A DNA stretch of 64,000 nt from Pseudoflavitalea rhizosphaerae (GTDB taxonomy: Bacteria; Bacteroidota; Bacteroidia; Chitinophagales; Chitinophagaceae): the NCBI RefSeq assembly GCF_003991355.1, contig NZ_RCSU01000019.1:51541-115540 (forward strand). Direction: 5' to 3'. The position numbers were made by a program, and so were the translations under genes. The notes under the pieces were generated by a model. It searched no databases and was not told the DNA's origin. It was given only the letters and a program-made list of their open reading frames with translations. This document shows, piece after piece, positions 52,163 through 62,000 of this stretch (within the stretch, counting starts at the first letter, position 1; the number at the start of each line of letters is the position of its first letter).

Positions 52163-54313
52163 ATGAAAAAATTAACGTTCATCGCATTCGCGTTGCTGCC
52201 TTTGATCAGCAATGCGCAGAAGGGTCTTTGCGTAGTAAATCTCGATATCGATACCATCAAAGCAAAGAAGGCTTACCTCGTTTATAAGGTCGGGGAACAA
52301 TCCTTTGTGGATTCCCCCGGCATTCAAAACGGGAAAGCCAGCTTTCGCATGAGTATCCCATATCCTGTGAATGCACAGCTCAGCCTGGATGCTAAAGGAT
52401 ATGGATATGTGAATGGGCAACGGCCCGATCTGCTTAGATTCTACCTCGAAAAAGGAACCATCCAAATCAAAACAAAGGATCTTGTCAGGAATGCCGTGAT
52501 CACCGGTTCCAAAATGAATAAAGAACTGATGGAATACAACCAGTTCATCTCGGGTCCCATCAATTTGCTGGAAGATGCAAATTTTATATGGATGACAGGA
52601 GGCGATACACATCGTGCGGACACCAATGCGCAAAAGGAATTCAATGCAACGATGCGCAAAGGTGTAACCTGGCTAAAAGACCTGCAGGAGCAATGGATCA
52701 AGGCGCATCCTGATTACTATTGCAGTCTGCAGGCACTGCAAACAGTGGCAGGCTCAAATATCGATGTTGCCAGGGTGGAGCCTTTGTACAAAATGCTCGA
52801 TGCAGGTATCAGGAATTCAGTGGAAGGAAAAGAAATGGGAATGCGTATAGCTGCCGCCAGCCGCACTGGTATTGGCGCAGAAGCTCCTGATTTTACACAG
52901 AACGACCCCAATGACCAACCTGTTAAACTCTCCGATTTCCGCGGTAAGTATGTCTTGCTGGATTTCTGGGCAAGCTGGTGTGGGCCCTGTCGTGCAGAAA
53001 ATCCCAACTATGTAAAAGCATATAATCAATACAAGGATAAGAATTTCACTATACTGGGTGTTTCGCTCGATGCACCGGGAAAGAAGGACGCCTGGCTGGC
53101 TGCTATCAAAAAAGATGGACTGGAATGGCCGCAGGTATCCGATCTCAAATACTGGAACAATGTAGTGGCGCAAATGTATGATGTAAAAGCTGTGCCCTCC
53201 AATTTCCTTATCGATCCCAATGGTAAGATCATCGCTAAAAATTTACGTGGCGGGGAATTACAGAAGAAACTGTCGGAATTGTTAGGCAGCGCCGCTGCAC
53301 CATTTACCATCAAAGGATACGTGGCCGGGGAGAAAGAAACCAAAAAGGTCTATCTGCGTTATGGTCAGCAATTCGATTCAACATTAATGAAGGATGGTCG
53401 TTTTGAGTTCAGCGGTTATGTGAGCGATCCCCTCCGCGCGACGATCTGGTGCAACAGGAACAACAGTATCGATTTCTACCTGGATCCAGCCGATGTACAA
53501 TTGAGCAGCATGAATTCCCTGTCCGGCGCTGTGGTAAATGGTGGTCCTACTGAAATGGAACACCAGGTATACAAAAAAATGATGGAACCCCTGGATGGAA
53601 AACGCGATCAGTTGATGCGCAGGAAATATGCCAACCGGGAAAATGAAGATTCTGTATTGTTGATCACGAAAGAGATTGCAGAATTGAACAAGGAGAGTGG
53701 GAGTAAACAAGTGGAATTCGTTACCAGTTTCCCCGGATCTCATTTTAGCAATGAACTGATGGAGGCCAATTCGTTCATCATTAATCCTGATGTGCTGGAA
53801 CCAATGTTGAATGCTTTGGACCCGAAGCTCCAGAAACCGGAAGTGCTGGAAGATATCAGAAAAAGACTGGCCATTGCAAAGAAAACCTGGATCGGGAAGC
53901 CTGCGCTGGACTTTACACAGACTGATCAAAATGGAAAGCCGGTTTCGCTGAAATCTTTCCGGGGAAAATATGTGATGATCGATTTCTGGGCCAGTTGGTG
54001 CGGCTGGTGCAGGATTGAGCACCCTAACCTGATCAAAGCTTATAACAGGTATAAAGACAAAGGCTTCACTTTATTGAGTGTTTCCCTGGATGATGAAAAA
54101 GGAAAAGAGAAATGGCTCGAAGCTATAAAGAAAGATGGACTGCCATGGCAACAGGTTTGCGATTTGAAAGGACGTGATAATGAAGTAGCGAAATTGTACG
54201 GTATCAAAGGGATTCCGCAAAGCGTACTGATAGGGCCTGATGGCGTGATCGTGGCGAAGAATTTAAGAGGCGATGATCTAATGGCTAAATTGAATGAGTT
54301 GTTTGGAGAATAG
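52163..54313 (+). CDS. exported protein with two TlpA/AhpC-type thioredoxin domains (tandem duplication)
   Basis: This 716-residue protein has a signal peptide (1-18) and two similar halves. Each half starts with a beta-rich DUF4369-like region and ends with a TlpA-type thioredoxin domain: the first has DFWASWCGPCRAENPNYVKA (Cys273, Cys276), the second DFWASWCGWCRIEHPNLIKA (Cys613, Cys616). The cis-Pro motifs AVPSNFLIDPNGKI and GIPQSVLIGPDGVI are present in both. Both CxxC pairs are intact, so it should be a periplasmic disulfide reductase or cytochrome c-type thiol handler. It closes the module 2 operon, suggesting redox handling of cargo or partners. Confidence 0.93.
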   Translation: MKKLTFIAFALLPLISNAQKGLCVVNLDIDTIKAKKAYLVYKVGEQSFVDSPGIQNGKASFRMSIPYPVNAQLSLDAKGYGYVNGQRPDLLRFYLEKGTIQIKTKDLVRNAVITGSKMNKELMEYNQFISGPINLLEDANFIWMTGGDTHRADTNAQKEFNATMRKGVTWLKDLQEQWIKAHPDYYCSLQALQTVAGSNIDVARVEPLYKMLDAGIRNSVEGKEMGMRIAAASRTGIGAEAPDFTQNDPNDQPVKLSDFRGKYVLLDFWASWCGPCRAENPNYVKAYNQYKDKNFTILGVSLDAPGKKDAWLAAIKKDGLEWPQVSDLKYWNNVVAQMYDVKAVPSNFLIDPNGKIIAKNLRGGELQKKLSELLGSAAAPFTIKGYVAGEKETKKVYLRYGQQFDSTLMKDGRFEFSGYVSDPLRATIWCNRNNSIDFYLDPADVQLSSMNSLSGAVVNGGPTEMEHQVYKKMMEPLDGKRDQLMRRKYANRENEDSVLLITKEIAELNKESGSKQVEFVTSFPGSHFSNELMEANSFIINPDVLEPMLNALDPKLQKPEVLEDIRKRLAIAKKTWIGKPALDFTQTDQNGKPVSLKSFRGKYVMIDFWASWCGWCRIEHPNLIKAYNRYKDKGFTLLSVSLDDEKGKEKWLEAIKKDGLPWQQVCDLKGRDNEVAKLYGIKGIPQSVLIGPDGVIVAKNLRGDDLMAKLNELFGE

Positions 54314-54339
54314 AGGATTTCATTAATAATATGATGGAT

Positions 54340-54380
54340 GGCCGGCTGCGAACTTTCTTCAGCCGGCCTATCGTGGTTTT
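54340..54380 (+). terminator. probable terminator of module 2 operon
   Basis: A perfect 9-bp stem GGCCGGCTG/CAGCCGGCC with an 11-base loop starts 26 bases after the stop codon and is followed by a weak T-rich tail (TATCGTGGTTTT). Confidence 0.65.
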
Positions 54381-54437
54381 AGATGTCTTTTAGGGGTTGA
54401 CTAAAAAGGTTGCTACATTTCATTTCGCTGTGCCCGC

Positions 54438-54537
54438 TCGCTCGCTTCCCGGCGAGTGAGTTTTGTTTAATCGCCTCTGGCGACGCGGTGTTCGCCGGAG
54501 GCGAACAAATATAAGTCACTCGCCGGGAGGCGAGCGA
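54438..54537. repeat. nested GC-rich palindrome (REP/MITE-like)
   Basis: The outer arms at 54438-54462 and 54513-54537 are 25 bp each and match as inverted repeats with two mismatches. Inside, a second inverted pair (TTTGTT..CGCCTCTGGCGA versus TTCGCCGGAGGCGAACAAA) forms an inner stem. The whole can fold into one long hairpin or a cruciform. It has no ORF, lies between convergent transcripts, and its GC content is above the surroundings. It may be a non-autonomous mobile palindrome or a repeated extragenic sequence; copy number elsewhere is unknown. Confidence 0.7.
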
Positions 54538-54572
54538 CTGTCAACTCTCCGCCATTCTTAGCCCCACCCCAT

Positions 54573-54986
54573 TTATAAATTATTTACAACAAAACCCCTG
54601 CAATATTCCTTAATCAGCTCCCGCACTCTTACAAACTCCTTCATGATTTCTTCTTCTGTTCCAGATGCCTTTGCCGGATCGGGAAAATTATAATGGAATT
54701 TTTGAGCATTGCCTGGGAAGAATGGGCATCTTTCTTTAGCATTATCACAAACGGTGATCACATAATCGAATTCGATTCCAGCATATTCACTGATATTGTT
54801 GGAAGTATGGTTTGAAATATCGATATCATCTTCAGCCATCACAGCAATGGCCCTGGGATTTACACCGTGTGTTTCAACGCCAGCGCTATAGATGGCAGCC
54901 TTATTCCCTGCAAAATGTTTCAGGTATCCTTCTGCAATCTGACTACGGCAGCTGTTTCCTGTACAGAGCACCAATACTTTTTTCAT
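54573..54986 (-). CDS. arsC: thioredoxin-coupled arsenate reductase
   Basis: This 137-residue enzyme of the low-molecular-weight phosphatase fold reduces arsenate to arsenite. The CX5R loop is CTGNSCR (Cys8, Arg14), and the two relay cysteines are Cys80 and Cys87 (VCDNAKERCP), the same spacing as in the S. aureus thioredoxin-dependent enzyme. The DP motif with the general acid Asp is in FPDPAKASG. It is the last gene of the ars operon, 14 bases after acr3. Its product arsenite is exported by Acr3 or methylated by ArsM. Confidence 0.96.
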   Translation of the reverse strand: MKKVLVLCTGNSCRSQIAEGYLKHFAGNKAAIYSAGVETHGVNPRAIAVMAEDDIDISNHTSNNISEYAGIEFDYVITVCDNAKERCPFFPGNAQKFHYNFPDPAKASGTEEEIMKEFVRVRELIKEYCRGFVVNNL

Positions 54987-55000
54987 GAATGGATGTTTTG

Positions 55001-56080
55001 TTAAGTTGTAATTGTGTTTTTATTGGCATACCATCTCTTGCGGAACCAGAAAGCAACGTTCACCAGGGCAATCAGTGCCGGTACTTCCACCAATGGTCCG
55101 ATCACTCCAACAAAAGCTTGTCCGCTGTTGATCCCGAAAACCCCTATCGCTACTGCGATTGCCAGCTCAAAATTGTTGCCGGCCGCCGTAAAAGAGATGG
55201 CGGCATTCTGGGAGTAATCTGCTCCCATGTATTTGCCAAGGAGAAAGCTCACCATGAACATGATGATGAAATAGATAAGGAGCGGAACCGCGATCCTCAA
55301 TACATCTCCGGGGATCTTTACAATCAGTTGCCCCTTCAGGCTGAACATAACAACGATGGTGAAAAGAAGAGCAATAAGCGTAATGGGAGAAATTACAGGA
55401 ATGAATTTGTTTTGATACCAGTCTTCGCCTTTCAGCTTCACCAGGAAAAATCTAGACAAAAATCCGGCGGCAAATGGAATGCCCAAATAGATGGCAACGC
55501 TTTCAGCGATCTGCTCAATGTTGACCTGCACTATTGTTCCCTTTAAACCAAAAACAGGAGGAAGTACGGTCAGAAACAGGTAGGCATAAACGCTGTATAG
55601 CAATACCTGGAAGATACTGTTGAGCGCAACAAGACCAGCAGCATATTCTCTGTTGCCTTCAGCGAGCTCATTCCAAACGATCACCATTGCAATACAACGC
55701 GCCAGTCCGATCATGATCAGGCCGGTCATGTATTCAGGATAGCCGTTTAGAAAAAGGATCGCCAGCAGGAACATCAGCACAGGGCCAATGATCCAGTTCA
55801 AAACCAGCGAAGCAGTCAACACGCGTGTATTCCTGAATACTTCCCGCATATTCTCGTATTTCACTTTTGCCAATGGCGGATACATCATAAGGATCAATCC
55901 TGCTGCCAAAGGAATATTGGTGGTGCCTGTGGAGAACGATTGAATGGTATCCGATGAGCCCGGAAAAAAATAACCCAGCGCTATACCGGCTGCCATTGCG
56001 AGGAAAATCCAGAGAGTCAGATATCTGTCAGTGAATGAAAGCCGTTTCCGGTCTGCCGGATTGCAGTTGTTTGATAACAT
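55001..56080 (-). CDS. acr3: ACR3-family arsenite efflux permease
   Basis: This 359-residue membrane protein of about ten helices starts [20 protein letters not shown], typical of Acr3. The essential cysteine of the family is Cys129 in [16 protein letters not shown], and the conserved glutamate is in [12 protein letters not shown] near the C-terminus. It exports arsenite using the proton motive force. It lies between arsM (18-base gap) and arsC in one operon. Confidence 0.96.
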   Translation of the reverse strand: MLSNNCNPADRKRLSFTDRYLTLWIFLAMAAGIALGYFFPGSSDTIQSFSTGTTNIPLAAGLILMMYPPLAKVKYENMREVFRNTRVLTASLVLNWIIGPVLMFLLAILFLNGYPEYMTGLIMIGLARCIAMVIVWNELAEGNREYAAGLVALNSIFQVLLYSVYAYLFLTVLPPVFGLKGTIVQVNIEQIAESVAIYLGIPFAAGFLSRFFLVKLKGEDWYQNKFIPVISPITLIALLFTIVVMFSLKGQLIVKIPGDVLRIAVPLLIYFIIMFMVSFLLGKYMGADYSQNAAISFTAAGNNFELAIAVAIGVFGINSGQAFVGVIGPLVEVPALIALVNVAFWFRKRWYANKNTITT

Positions 56081-56098
56081 AATTGATAGAATATTGGA

Positions 56099-56959
56099 TT
56101 AGCAACAGCCACTACCAGGCTCACAGCAGGCTCTTTCATCCTTAGCTGGTTTCTTTGCAAATACTGTGATACTAACGATCTTGTTCTGACTGGATTTGAA
56201 TGCAGCAATATCCTCTTCAGTCAGATATTGTTTCAGGATATCATCAGGCAGCACAATCTCCTTTTCTTTTTGAATGGTGATATCAGAGAACCCGGCTTCT
56301 TGTATGATAGCCATGTATTCTTCCTGCTGGATGGCACCGCTTACACAGCCGGCATAGAGCTCCGCCACCTGTTTCCAGGAGGGCGCCAGTTCGCCTTTCA
56401 ATACAATATCTGAAATGGAAAAATGTCCATTGGGTTTGAGGGCGCGATATACTTCGCTGAATACTTTATGTTTGTTCGGTACCAGGTTCAACACGCAGTT
56501 GCTGACGATAACATCAGCCAAATTGGAAGTTACCGGCAGATCCTCGATATCACCCTGTCTGAACTCTACATTGTGGTATTGCAGCTTCTCCGCATTTTCC
56601 CTCGCTTTCGAGATCATTGCGGGCGTGAAATCTACCCCAATCACTTTTCCGGAAGGACCAACTATTTTCCTGGCGATGAAGCAATCATTACCTGCGCCGC
56701 TCCCCAGGTCTATTACTGTGTCTCCTTCTTTCATATGTGCATACTCTATGGGCAGACCGCAACCCAGGCCCAGGTCGGCATCGGCATTGTAGCCTTCCAG
56801 TTTGGTATAGTCTTCCGACATAATATTGTATACATCGTCTCCGCAACAGGAGCTGGTGGCGCCACAGCAGCTGGAACTGTTCTGCGCTTTCGATTGCCCG
56901 GCTATCTCAGCATATTTCTGTTTCACCAGGTCTTTCAATTGTTCAGGTGTTTGCATCAC
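56099..56959 (-). CDS. arsM: arsenite S-adenosylmethionine methyltransferase
   Basis: This 286-residue methyltransferase has the SAM motif DLGSGAGND (84-92) and the three family cysteines that bind arsenite: Cys67 (LGCGLP), Cys155 (SNCVLN) and Cys205 (AGCVSG). It also has Cys pairs at both ends, CCGATSSCCGD near residue 31 and ACCEPGSGCC at the C-terminus, which could bind extra arsenic or other soft metal. It converts arsenite to methylated arsenicals, some volatile. An ArsR-type operator lies 18 bases upstream, and arsR precedes it on the same strand. Confidence 0.95.
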   Translation of the reverse strand: MMQTPEQLKDLVKQKYAEIAGQSKAQNSSSCCGATSSCCGDDVYNIMSEDYTKLEGYNADADLGLGCGLPIEYAHMKEGDTVIDLGSGAGNDCFIARKIVGPSGKVIGVDFTPAMISKARENAEKLQYHNVEFRQGDIEDLPVTSNLADVIVSNCVLNLVPNKHKVFSEVYRALKPNGHFSISDIVLKGELAPSWKQVAELYAGCVSGAIQQEEYMAIIQEAGFSDITIQKEKEIVLPDDILKQYLTEEDIAAFKSSQNKIVSITVFAKKPAKDERACCEPGSGCC

Positions 56960-56977
56960 AAAATATTTAATCGTTTT

Positions 56978-56993
56978 ATTGCAATATTGCGAT
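56978..56993 (-). promoter_or_regulatory. ArsR operator candidate upstream of arsM
   Basis: On the - strand it reads ATCGCAATATTGCAAT, matching 14 of 16 bases with the site upstream of arsR (57349-57364). It is close to palindromic around AATATT. It lies between the arsR stop and the arsM start. Confidence 0.72.
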
Positions 56994-57013
56994 ATAATGA
57001 AACAAAAAAAAGG

Positions 57014-57343
57014 TCAGCAACAACCTTTCTTGTTATCATAAGCTATGAAGAATGTATCGAATGCACTCTTGTACTGATTCCAGACTTTGGGATCGATGCA
57101 ATAGCAAACGCTGGTGCCCTCGATGGTCCCCTGGATCAGCCCCGCATTTTTCAACTCTTTCAAATGTTGTGAAATGGTTGCCTGCGCCAGTCCCAGTTCT
57201 TCCACCAGATCACCACAGATACAGGCCTGGGCCTTCACCAGGTACTGGATGATGGCGATCCGTGCAGGATGCGCAAGGGCTTTCATCATGGAAGCCAGCT
57301 TGTTCTGCTTCTCTGTGAATATCTCTGATTTTGTAAGTCCCAT
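57014..57343 (-). CDS. arsR: ArsR family arsenic-responsive repressor
   Basis: This 109-residue winged-helix repressor has MKALAHPARIAIIQYLV and the helix-turn-helix GLAQATISQHLKELKNAGLI. Cysteines that could bind arsenite are Cys41 and Cys43 (ACICGDL), Cys80 and Cys82 (CYC), and the final CC. The start at 57343 is set by the family length; the longer frame runs through the operator. It represses its own promoter and probably that of arsM-acr3-arsC, and lets go when arsenite binds. Confidence 0.95.
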   Translation of the reverse strand: MGLTKSEIFTEKQNKLASMMKALAHPARIAIIQYLVKAQACICGDLVEELGLAQATISQHLKELKNAGLIQGTIEGTSVCYCIDPKVWNQYKSAFDTFFIAYDNKKGCC

Positions 57344-57348
57344 ATATA

Positions 57349-57364
57349 ATCGCAATATTACGAT
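57349..57364 (-). promoter_or_regulatory. ArsR operator candidate upstream of arsR
   Basis: On the - strand it reads ATCGTAATATTGCGAT, an almost perfect palindrome 5 bases before the arsR start codon. Its partner at 56978-56993 differs at two positions. Binding here would block the promoter or start region of arsR. Confidence 0.74.
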
Positions 57365-57383
57365 TAATATTTTACCTGCAAAT

Positions 57384-57412
57384 AAAAAAAGGGGAACCTG
57401 TCCCCTTTTTTT
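57384..57412 (-). terminator. rho-independent terminator of the lipoprotein operon
   Basis: A symmetrical AAAAAAAGGGGA/TCCCCTTTTTTT stem with a 5-base loop lies 22 bases after the lipoprotein stop and upstream of arsR on the same strand. It separates module 3 from the arsenic operon. Confidence 0.92.
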
Positions 57413-57433
57413 GATCAATATGGAATGCTATGA

Positions 57434-58192
57434 TTATTTTGGCTGTTGGAACAATCTCACAACTCTCAGATCTACAGAGCCGGGTGTTATGAAGTAAGAA
57501 CATACCCGTCCTTTTTCTCCATGCTGAGGCATGAACATGGCGTCTTCGGAGCTCAGGCTCATATATTCATTGTCGTTGAAAGCCCAGGCATCTGTAGTGC
57601 CTGCTTTGGTGAAATTCAAAGTGTAAGTCGTATTGGGATTTTCGAATCCGGGCTGGGTAAGATAGTCTGAATATACCCAGGTAGAAGGTTGTACGTTTTT
57701 TGCCAGGTACACCATTTGCCCTTCGGGATTTTTCATAATGATATCGATAGGATCGCTGCTTTGAGGATAATGGATATAGAAACCCAGCTTATTGGTGGCG
57801 GGATCTGCGTCAGGCGGCTTCAGTTCAAGCTGATGGCCATCGATGAGTACAAATTGAAAGAAGCGCTCCATATCGGCATTGTTCAGCTTCAATTGCTGTG
57901 TGTACACTTCTTTACCAGATGTGAGGTCCTTTATTTTCAGGGCCACTTCATTGGTTGAAGAGTGGTAGGTGAAGATCTTTCCAAAATTCAGTTCCTGGTT
58001 GGGTGCTACCTGTAAGTTGCGATAGACCAATGTGTCTACCGAGATCTGTAGCTCAGCATTGCCGATATTGAAACCTTTTATCTCAATGCTTACGGCTTTT
58101 GTTACAGTTGCTTCTTTGTTGCAGGCGGCAAGCCCGGCCAGTAAAAGGGCTGACAATCCCCATTTTTTTATATCAGATTTCATCCGTTTCAT
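57434..58192 (-). CDS. surface lipoprotein of unknown function, paralogue of the next gene
   Basis: This 252-residue lipoprotein has lipobox LAAC (Cys24). Residues about 38-120 (IEIKGFNIGNAELQI, VAPNQELNFG, EVALKIKDLTSGKEVYTQQL, FFQFVLIDG) align along their length with the protein encoded just upstream on the operon, which has KGYNGSNERLIIKL, TVKLSVTEETTGKSVLEKEL and FFYLDG. Both are beta-rich. It is the last gene of module 3, 9 bases after its paralogue. No named family recognised; a ligand-binding or assembly role with the TonB receptor is inferred. Confidence 0.85.
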   Translation of the reverse strand: MKRMKSDIKKWGLSALLLAGLAACNKEATVTKAVSIEIKGFNIGNAELQISVDTLVYRNLQVAPNQELNFGKIFTYHSSTNEVALKIKDLTSGKEVYTQQLKLNNADMERFFQFVLIDGHQLELKPPDADPATNKLGFYIHYPQSSDPIDIIMKNPEGQMVYLAKNVQPSTWVYSDYLTQPGFENPNTTYTLNFTKAGTTDAWAFNDNEYMSLSSEDAMFMPQHGEKGRVCSYFITPGSVDLRVVRLFQQPK

Positions 58193-58201
58193 GTTTTGAT
58201 T

Positions 58202-58993
58202 TTATTGTTCCAGTTTAGTAAAGAATCTCATGACATTTCCAGCTGGTTGCTCAGAGAAAATGTAAAGTTTGGAAGACGGGGTGGAAGATGCCGGCTTTGG
58301 AGCAGTTGAGTTAAGAACATTCCAGGTATATTCTGTACCATCGATATAAGGAGTGTTGGTGCCGGCCTTGTATACACGCACTGAAAACAACGCGGATGTC
58401 ATCACGCCATTATACTCCTGTCTGGCAACGGAGAAGGTGGGGATAATGGCAGGCTCACTGAATTCATAAGGTTTTAGATTGTTGAGTCTTGCCTTCTCTT
58501 CAAACACCTGTGGGGTTAAGTAGTATTTCCCGAATACCAGATCTACGGGTTCACTGTATTGGGTCACCGATGGAATGAACATGTAGATGATCTTGACCTT
58601 GTCTTCTTCTATTGCAGGCTTCTCAGGCATGTTGCCAACTCTTCCATCCAGGTAGAAGAAACTGAATAATGCTTGTCCGTCTTCTTTTTTCAGTTCTTTC
58701 TCCAGTACGGATTTACCGGTAGTTTCTTCGGTGACGCTTAGTTTCACCGTGTTCTGATTTCCGGAGAATAAAAAGGCGGTGCTGGTGTTGAAGGATGAAT
58801 TGGCTGACAATGTATGCGGGGCAGTAAAAGTATCCAGCTTAATGATCAGCCGCTCATTGCTGCCGTTGTACCCTTTAAAAGCAACGGGATATAATTCTTC
58901 CTTGTAGAAAAAATTGTTTTCCCCTTTATTGCAGGCTGTCAGCAGTATGACAACTACGCACATGCAGACGGTATGGATCGTATATTTTTTCAT
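58202..58993 (-). CDS. surface lipoprotein of unknown function, paralogue of the following gene
   Basis: This 263-residue lipoprotein has lipobox LTAC (Cys21). The first half matches the downstream lipoprotein (see its entry), the second half is different: a beta-rich part with KPYEFSEPAIIPTF and a Pro/Ser linker (PKPASSTPSSK) near the end. It follows the TonB-receptor gene by 26 bases. In Bacteroidota, lipoproteins in this place usually replace SusD as the receptor's surface partner. Function unknown. Confidence 0.85.
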   Translation of the reverse strand: MKKYTIHTVCMCVVVILLTACNKGENNFFYKEELYPVAFKGYNGSNERLIIKLDTFTAPHTLSANSSFNTSTAFLFSGNQNTVKLSVTEETTGKSVLEKELKKEDGQALFSFFYLDGRVGNMPEKPAIEEDKVKIIYMFIPSVTQYSEPVDLVFGKYYLTPQVFEEKARLNNLKPYEFSEPAIIPTFSVARQEYNGVMTSALFSVRVYKAGTNTPYIDGTEYTWNVLNSTAPKPASSTPSSKLYIFSEQPAGNVMRFFTKLEQ

Positions 58994-59019
58994 TATTTCT
59001 TTTTTATCAAAATATCATA

Positions 59020-62000
59020 TTAAAGATGCCAGGTTACAGTCAGGCTGAATGAGCTGCCTACCTTACGGGTGAGTGTGTTGATGTCTCCGATGCGCCTTTT
59101 CTCTTTGCCATCAGGATCGGTTTCATAATAGCCTTCTTCATACTTATCAGAGAAGCCGAATTTCCACTCATATACATCCGACCACTCTTTCATTTCCATG
59201 ATATTTGATCCCGGTTTCACTTTATAGGTTTCCTGAGAGTTGATGAAAAAACGGAATGGGCTGTTGAGCAGGTTACTCATGTTCAGTTTGGCTTCTATTT
59301 TTTTACTTTTCGTGAATTTGTAGCTTAACTGTGCGTCCATCTGGTTGCGGGGGCGTTCATATTCTGAATATTGCGGAAGCATTCCAACGGTAAGTGTTTT
59401 ATAACCAGCATGGTTGAACGCAATATTCGCTCCCAGCCTGCTTCCGGTATATTGCAGACCGATATTATACAATACGGGCACCTGTCCATACAGGGGACGT
59501 TTTTCTTTCAGCAGGGTTTTGTGGCGAAAGGAATATTTTACGCCGTTATGATCTTCTCCTGCGCCTAAGGCCGTATAACGGAAACCGCTGGCCTGCACTT
59601 CCGACCTTTGAAGTGTAAGGTTACTGCTGAACCAGATATCTTCCAGGACCTTCAGGCCCTTGTTGATAAAACCAAGGTTCTTGCGCAGGTCAAATTCCAG
59701 GCCGTCAACATCTGCATTATCCGAGTTGGCGGTAAGCAGTTCAAGCTGACCATTGGTGGTGGTGATATCCATGTACATTTCCACGGGGTTCTTGAAGTGC
59801 TTCCTGAAATAACCGGCAGAGATCACTTCACCGGCGCCCGGGTACCATTCAAGCCTGAAGTCGTAATGGGTAATGATGGTTGAAATCACACCCGTATTGC
59901 GTTGCAGGCGTCCGTAGAGATAGTTGAAGCGCGCGAAGCTGGAGTTCTCGATCAGAGAGGGCCTGATGGCAGATTTGGCATAGGAAGCACGGATATTGAA
60001 ATTTTTCAGCGGGGTAATGGTAAGGTTTACTGAAGGCAGGTGCTGCCATTTTATTTCTTCGGCACTGGCATCGATGGTCCTGTGCACCAGTTTGCCTGTT
60101 TCCGGGTCCACATATTTTTGCTTGTCGAGGTCCTGTATCACATTCAGGGCTGCTCTTTCTGCCGCAGCGTCTTTCACTTTTTCATATTTATAATATTCTG
60201 CCCTGAAGCCCCATACCAGGCGCAGCCAACTGGTGAAGCGATTATCCATCATTGCGAAAATTGCCTGGTTGTTATTCCTACCCTCATAATTGTTGTTACT
60301 GAAATCGGCTGGATAGTAATAAGGATCGTTCAGCGGATCTTTGAAATCCATGCTCCATTGCTGGATCGGCCGATGGATCACGGTTGATCCGATTCCGCTG
60401 GTAACCCCGATGGGTAATATATTCCAGTGATAATTCCCCTTTTTCTCCAGAAATTGATAACCCGCTTTCACTACCTGGTCCAGCTTCCCGATCCTTGTTT
60501 TATAGCTCAATGCAGCATCAGCCATCCAGTTGCTTTCCTCATACTTGTATTCGGAACGGTTCAATGTACCTACGCCGGGGTTGGTGGTGCCGCCGGGCGC
60601 ATAGTTGTACAGTTTTCCATTAACGGTTGTTTGTGGACTCAGCCAGGCTTCTGTAGCATCCTGTTCCAGGTTGGTGACCTTGTTGTGCGCTACGCTCCAG
60701 TCGATTTTGAATTTACCGATCGTATGCTCTGCATTGATCCTGTTCTGCAGCAGGTCAATGAATTTGGGACGATCATATTCGCGAATGGCGGGATCATCAC
60801 CAAAGCCAAGGTCCTGGCCCCATCCTACTGTACGAAAGAACTGGTTGGCAAATACCCTCGAATAGAAATTACGTGCAACGATCTTGTGGTTCTTGTTACT
60901 CCATCCGAAGTTGAGAAGTGCGCCCCAGGTGGTGGTGAAATTATATTGCTTAGCCTGGTTGGGTTTTAATTCCTCTCCGGTTGCTGCATCGTATTTGTTA
61001 GCATTCATCTTGTTGAAATCGCCGCGTTCAAATTGAACGAAGTCATCGATGCTCTGCTCATTGCGATAACTGAGTGAACCTACAAAGCCGATACGGCTTT
61101 TGCCTGTATTGTAGCTGCGGCCGAGGCTGAACTGGTAGTTCTGTCCGGGTGCTGCACTGTAGGTCCGTGTGCCCAGTCTTTCCAGTCCTCCAATCCTTTT
61201 GTTCTGCGCAGCGATCATTTCCACGGTGGTTTTTTCAACTCCCGCCGGCGGCTGGTAATTGTAAGGATCGGTGGGTTTATAATTCAGTCCTGTGAAAATG
61301 ATCACATCCTTTGGGAAATGGTCCCTGCTTCCATCATCAAATCCGAGGTAGTCGTGCTTTCCGCGGCCGTATCCCAGGAAATCTTTTCCTGTGCTGCCTT
61401 GTACGTATTTGGTACCGGCGCTGAAAGTGGTGAAATTATTGTTGGGAATACCCAGTGTATTGATCTGCACCAGGCCGCCACCGAATCCGAAGCTCATATC
61501 TGGCGTTGCGGTTTTTGAAACAATCACATTGTCTACCATATTGCTGGGAACGATATCGAATTCAAAGTCGCGCACCTGTACATCGGTACTGGGCAAGGTT
61601 GCGCCATCCATCATGGCGAGATTATAACGTTCAGCAATACCCCGTACCACTACACGACGATTGTCTGTGGTACTTACACCTGAGATACGCTTCAAAGTTT
61701 CACCGATATTCTTGTCGGGAAGCGCAGAGATCTGTTCGCGGCTGATCCCGTTGGAAATGCCTGCTTCATTTTTCTGTCGGGTGTAAAGTGAAGCGATGCT
61801 TTCGCGACGGACAGAAGATCTTACGGTAACTCCTTCCAATGTGTTCTTTTCTCTTTTTAAAGTGATGTTCAGTTCCAGTTGTCCATTTTCTTTCAGTTCG
61901 ATATCAGAAATGATCTTCTTACCATAACCAATGGAAGATATTTCGGCTTCATATTTCCCTGGAGCGAGGGTGATGCTGAAGCTGCCATCTGAAAGGCTGG

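Noticed and set aside
57344-57418. 25-residue extension of ArsR to the upstream ATG
   Set aside because: The extension would be translated through the operator and the terminator region; the family start fits MGLTKSE at 57343.
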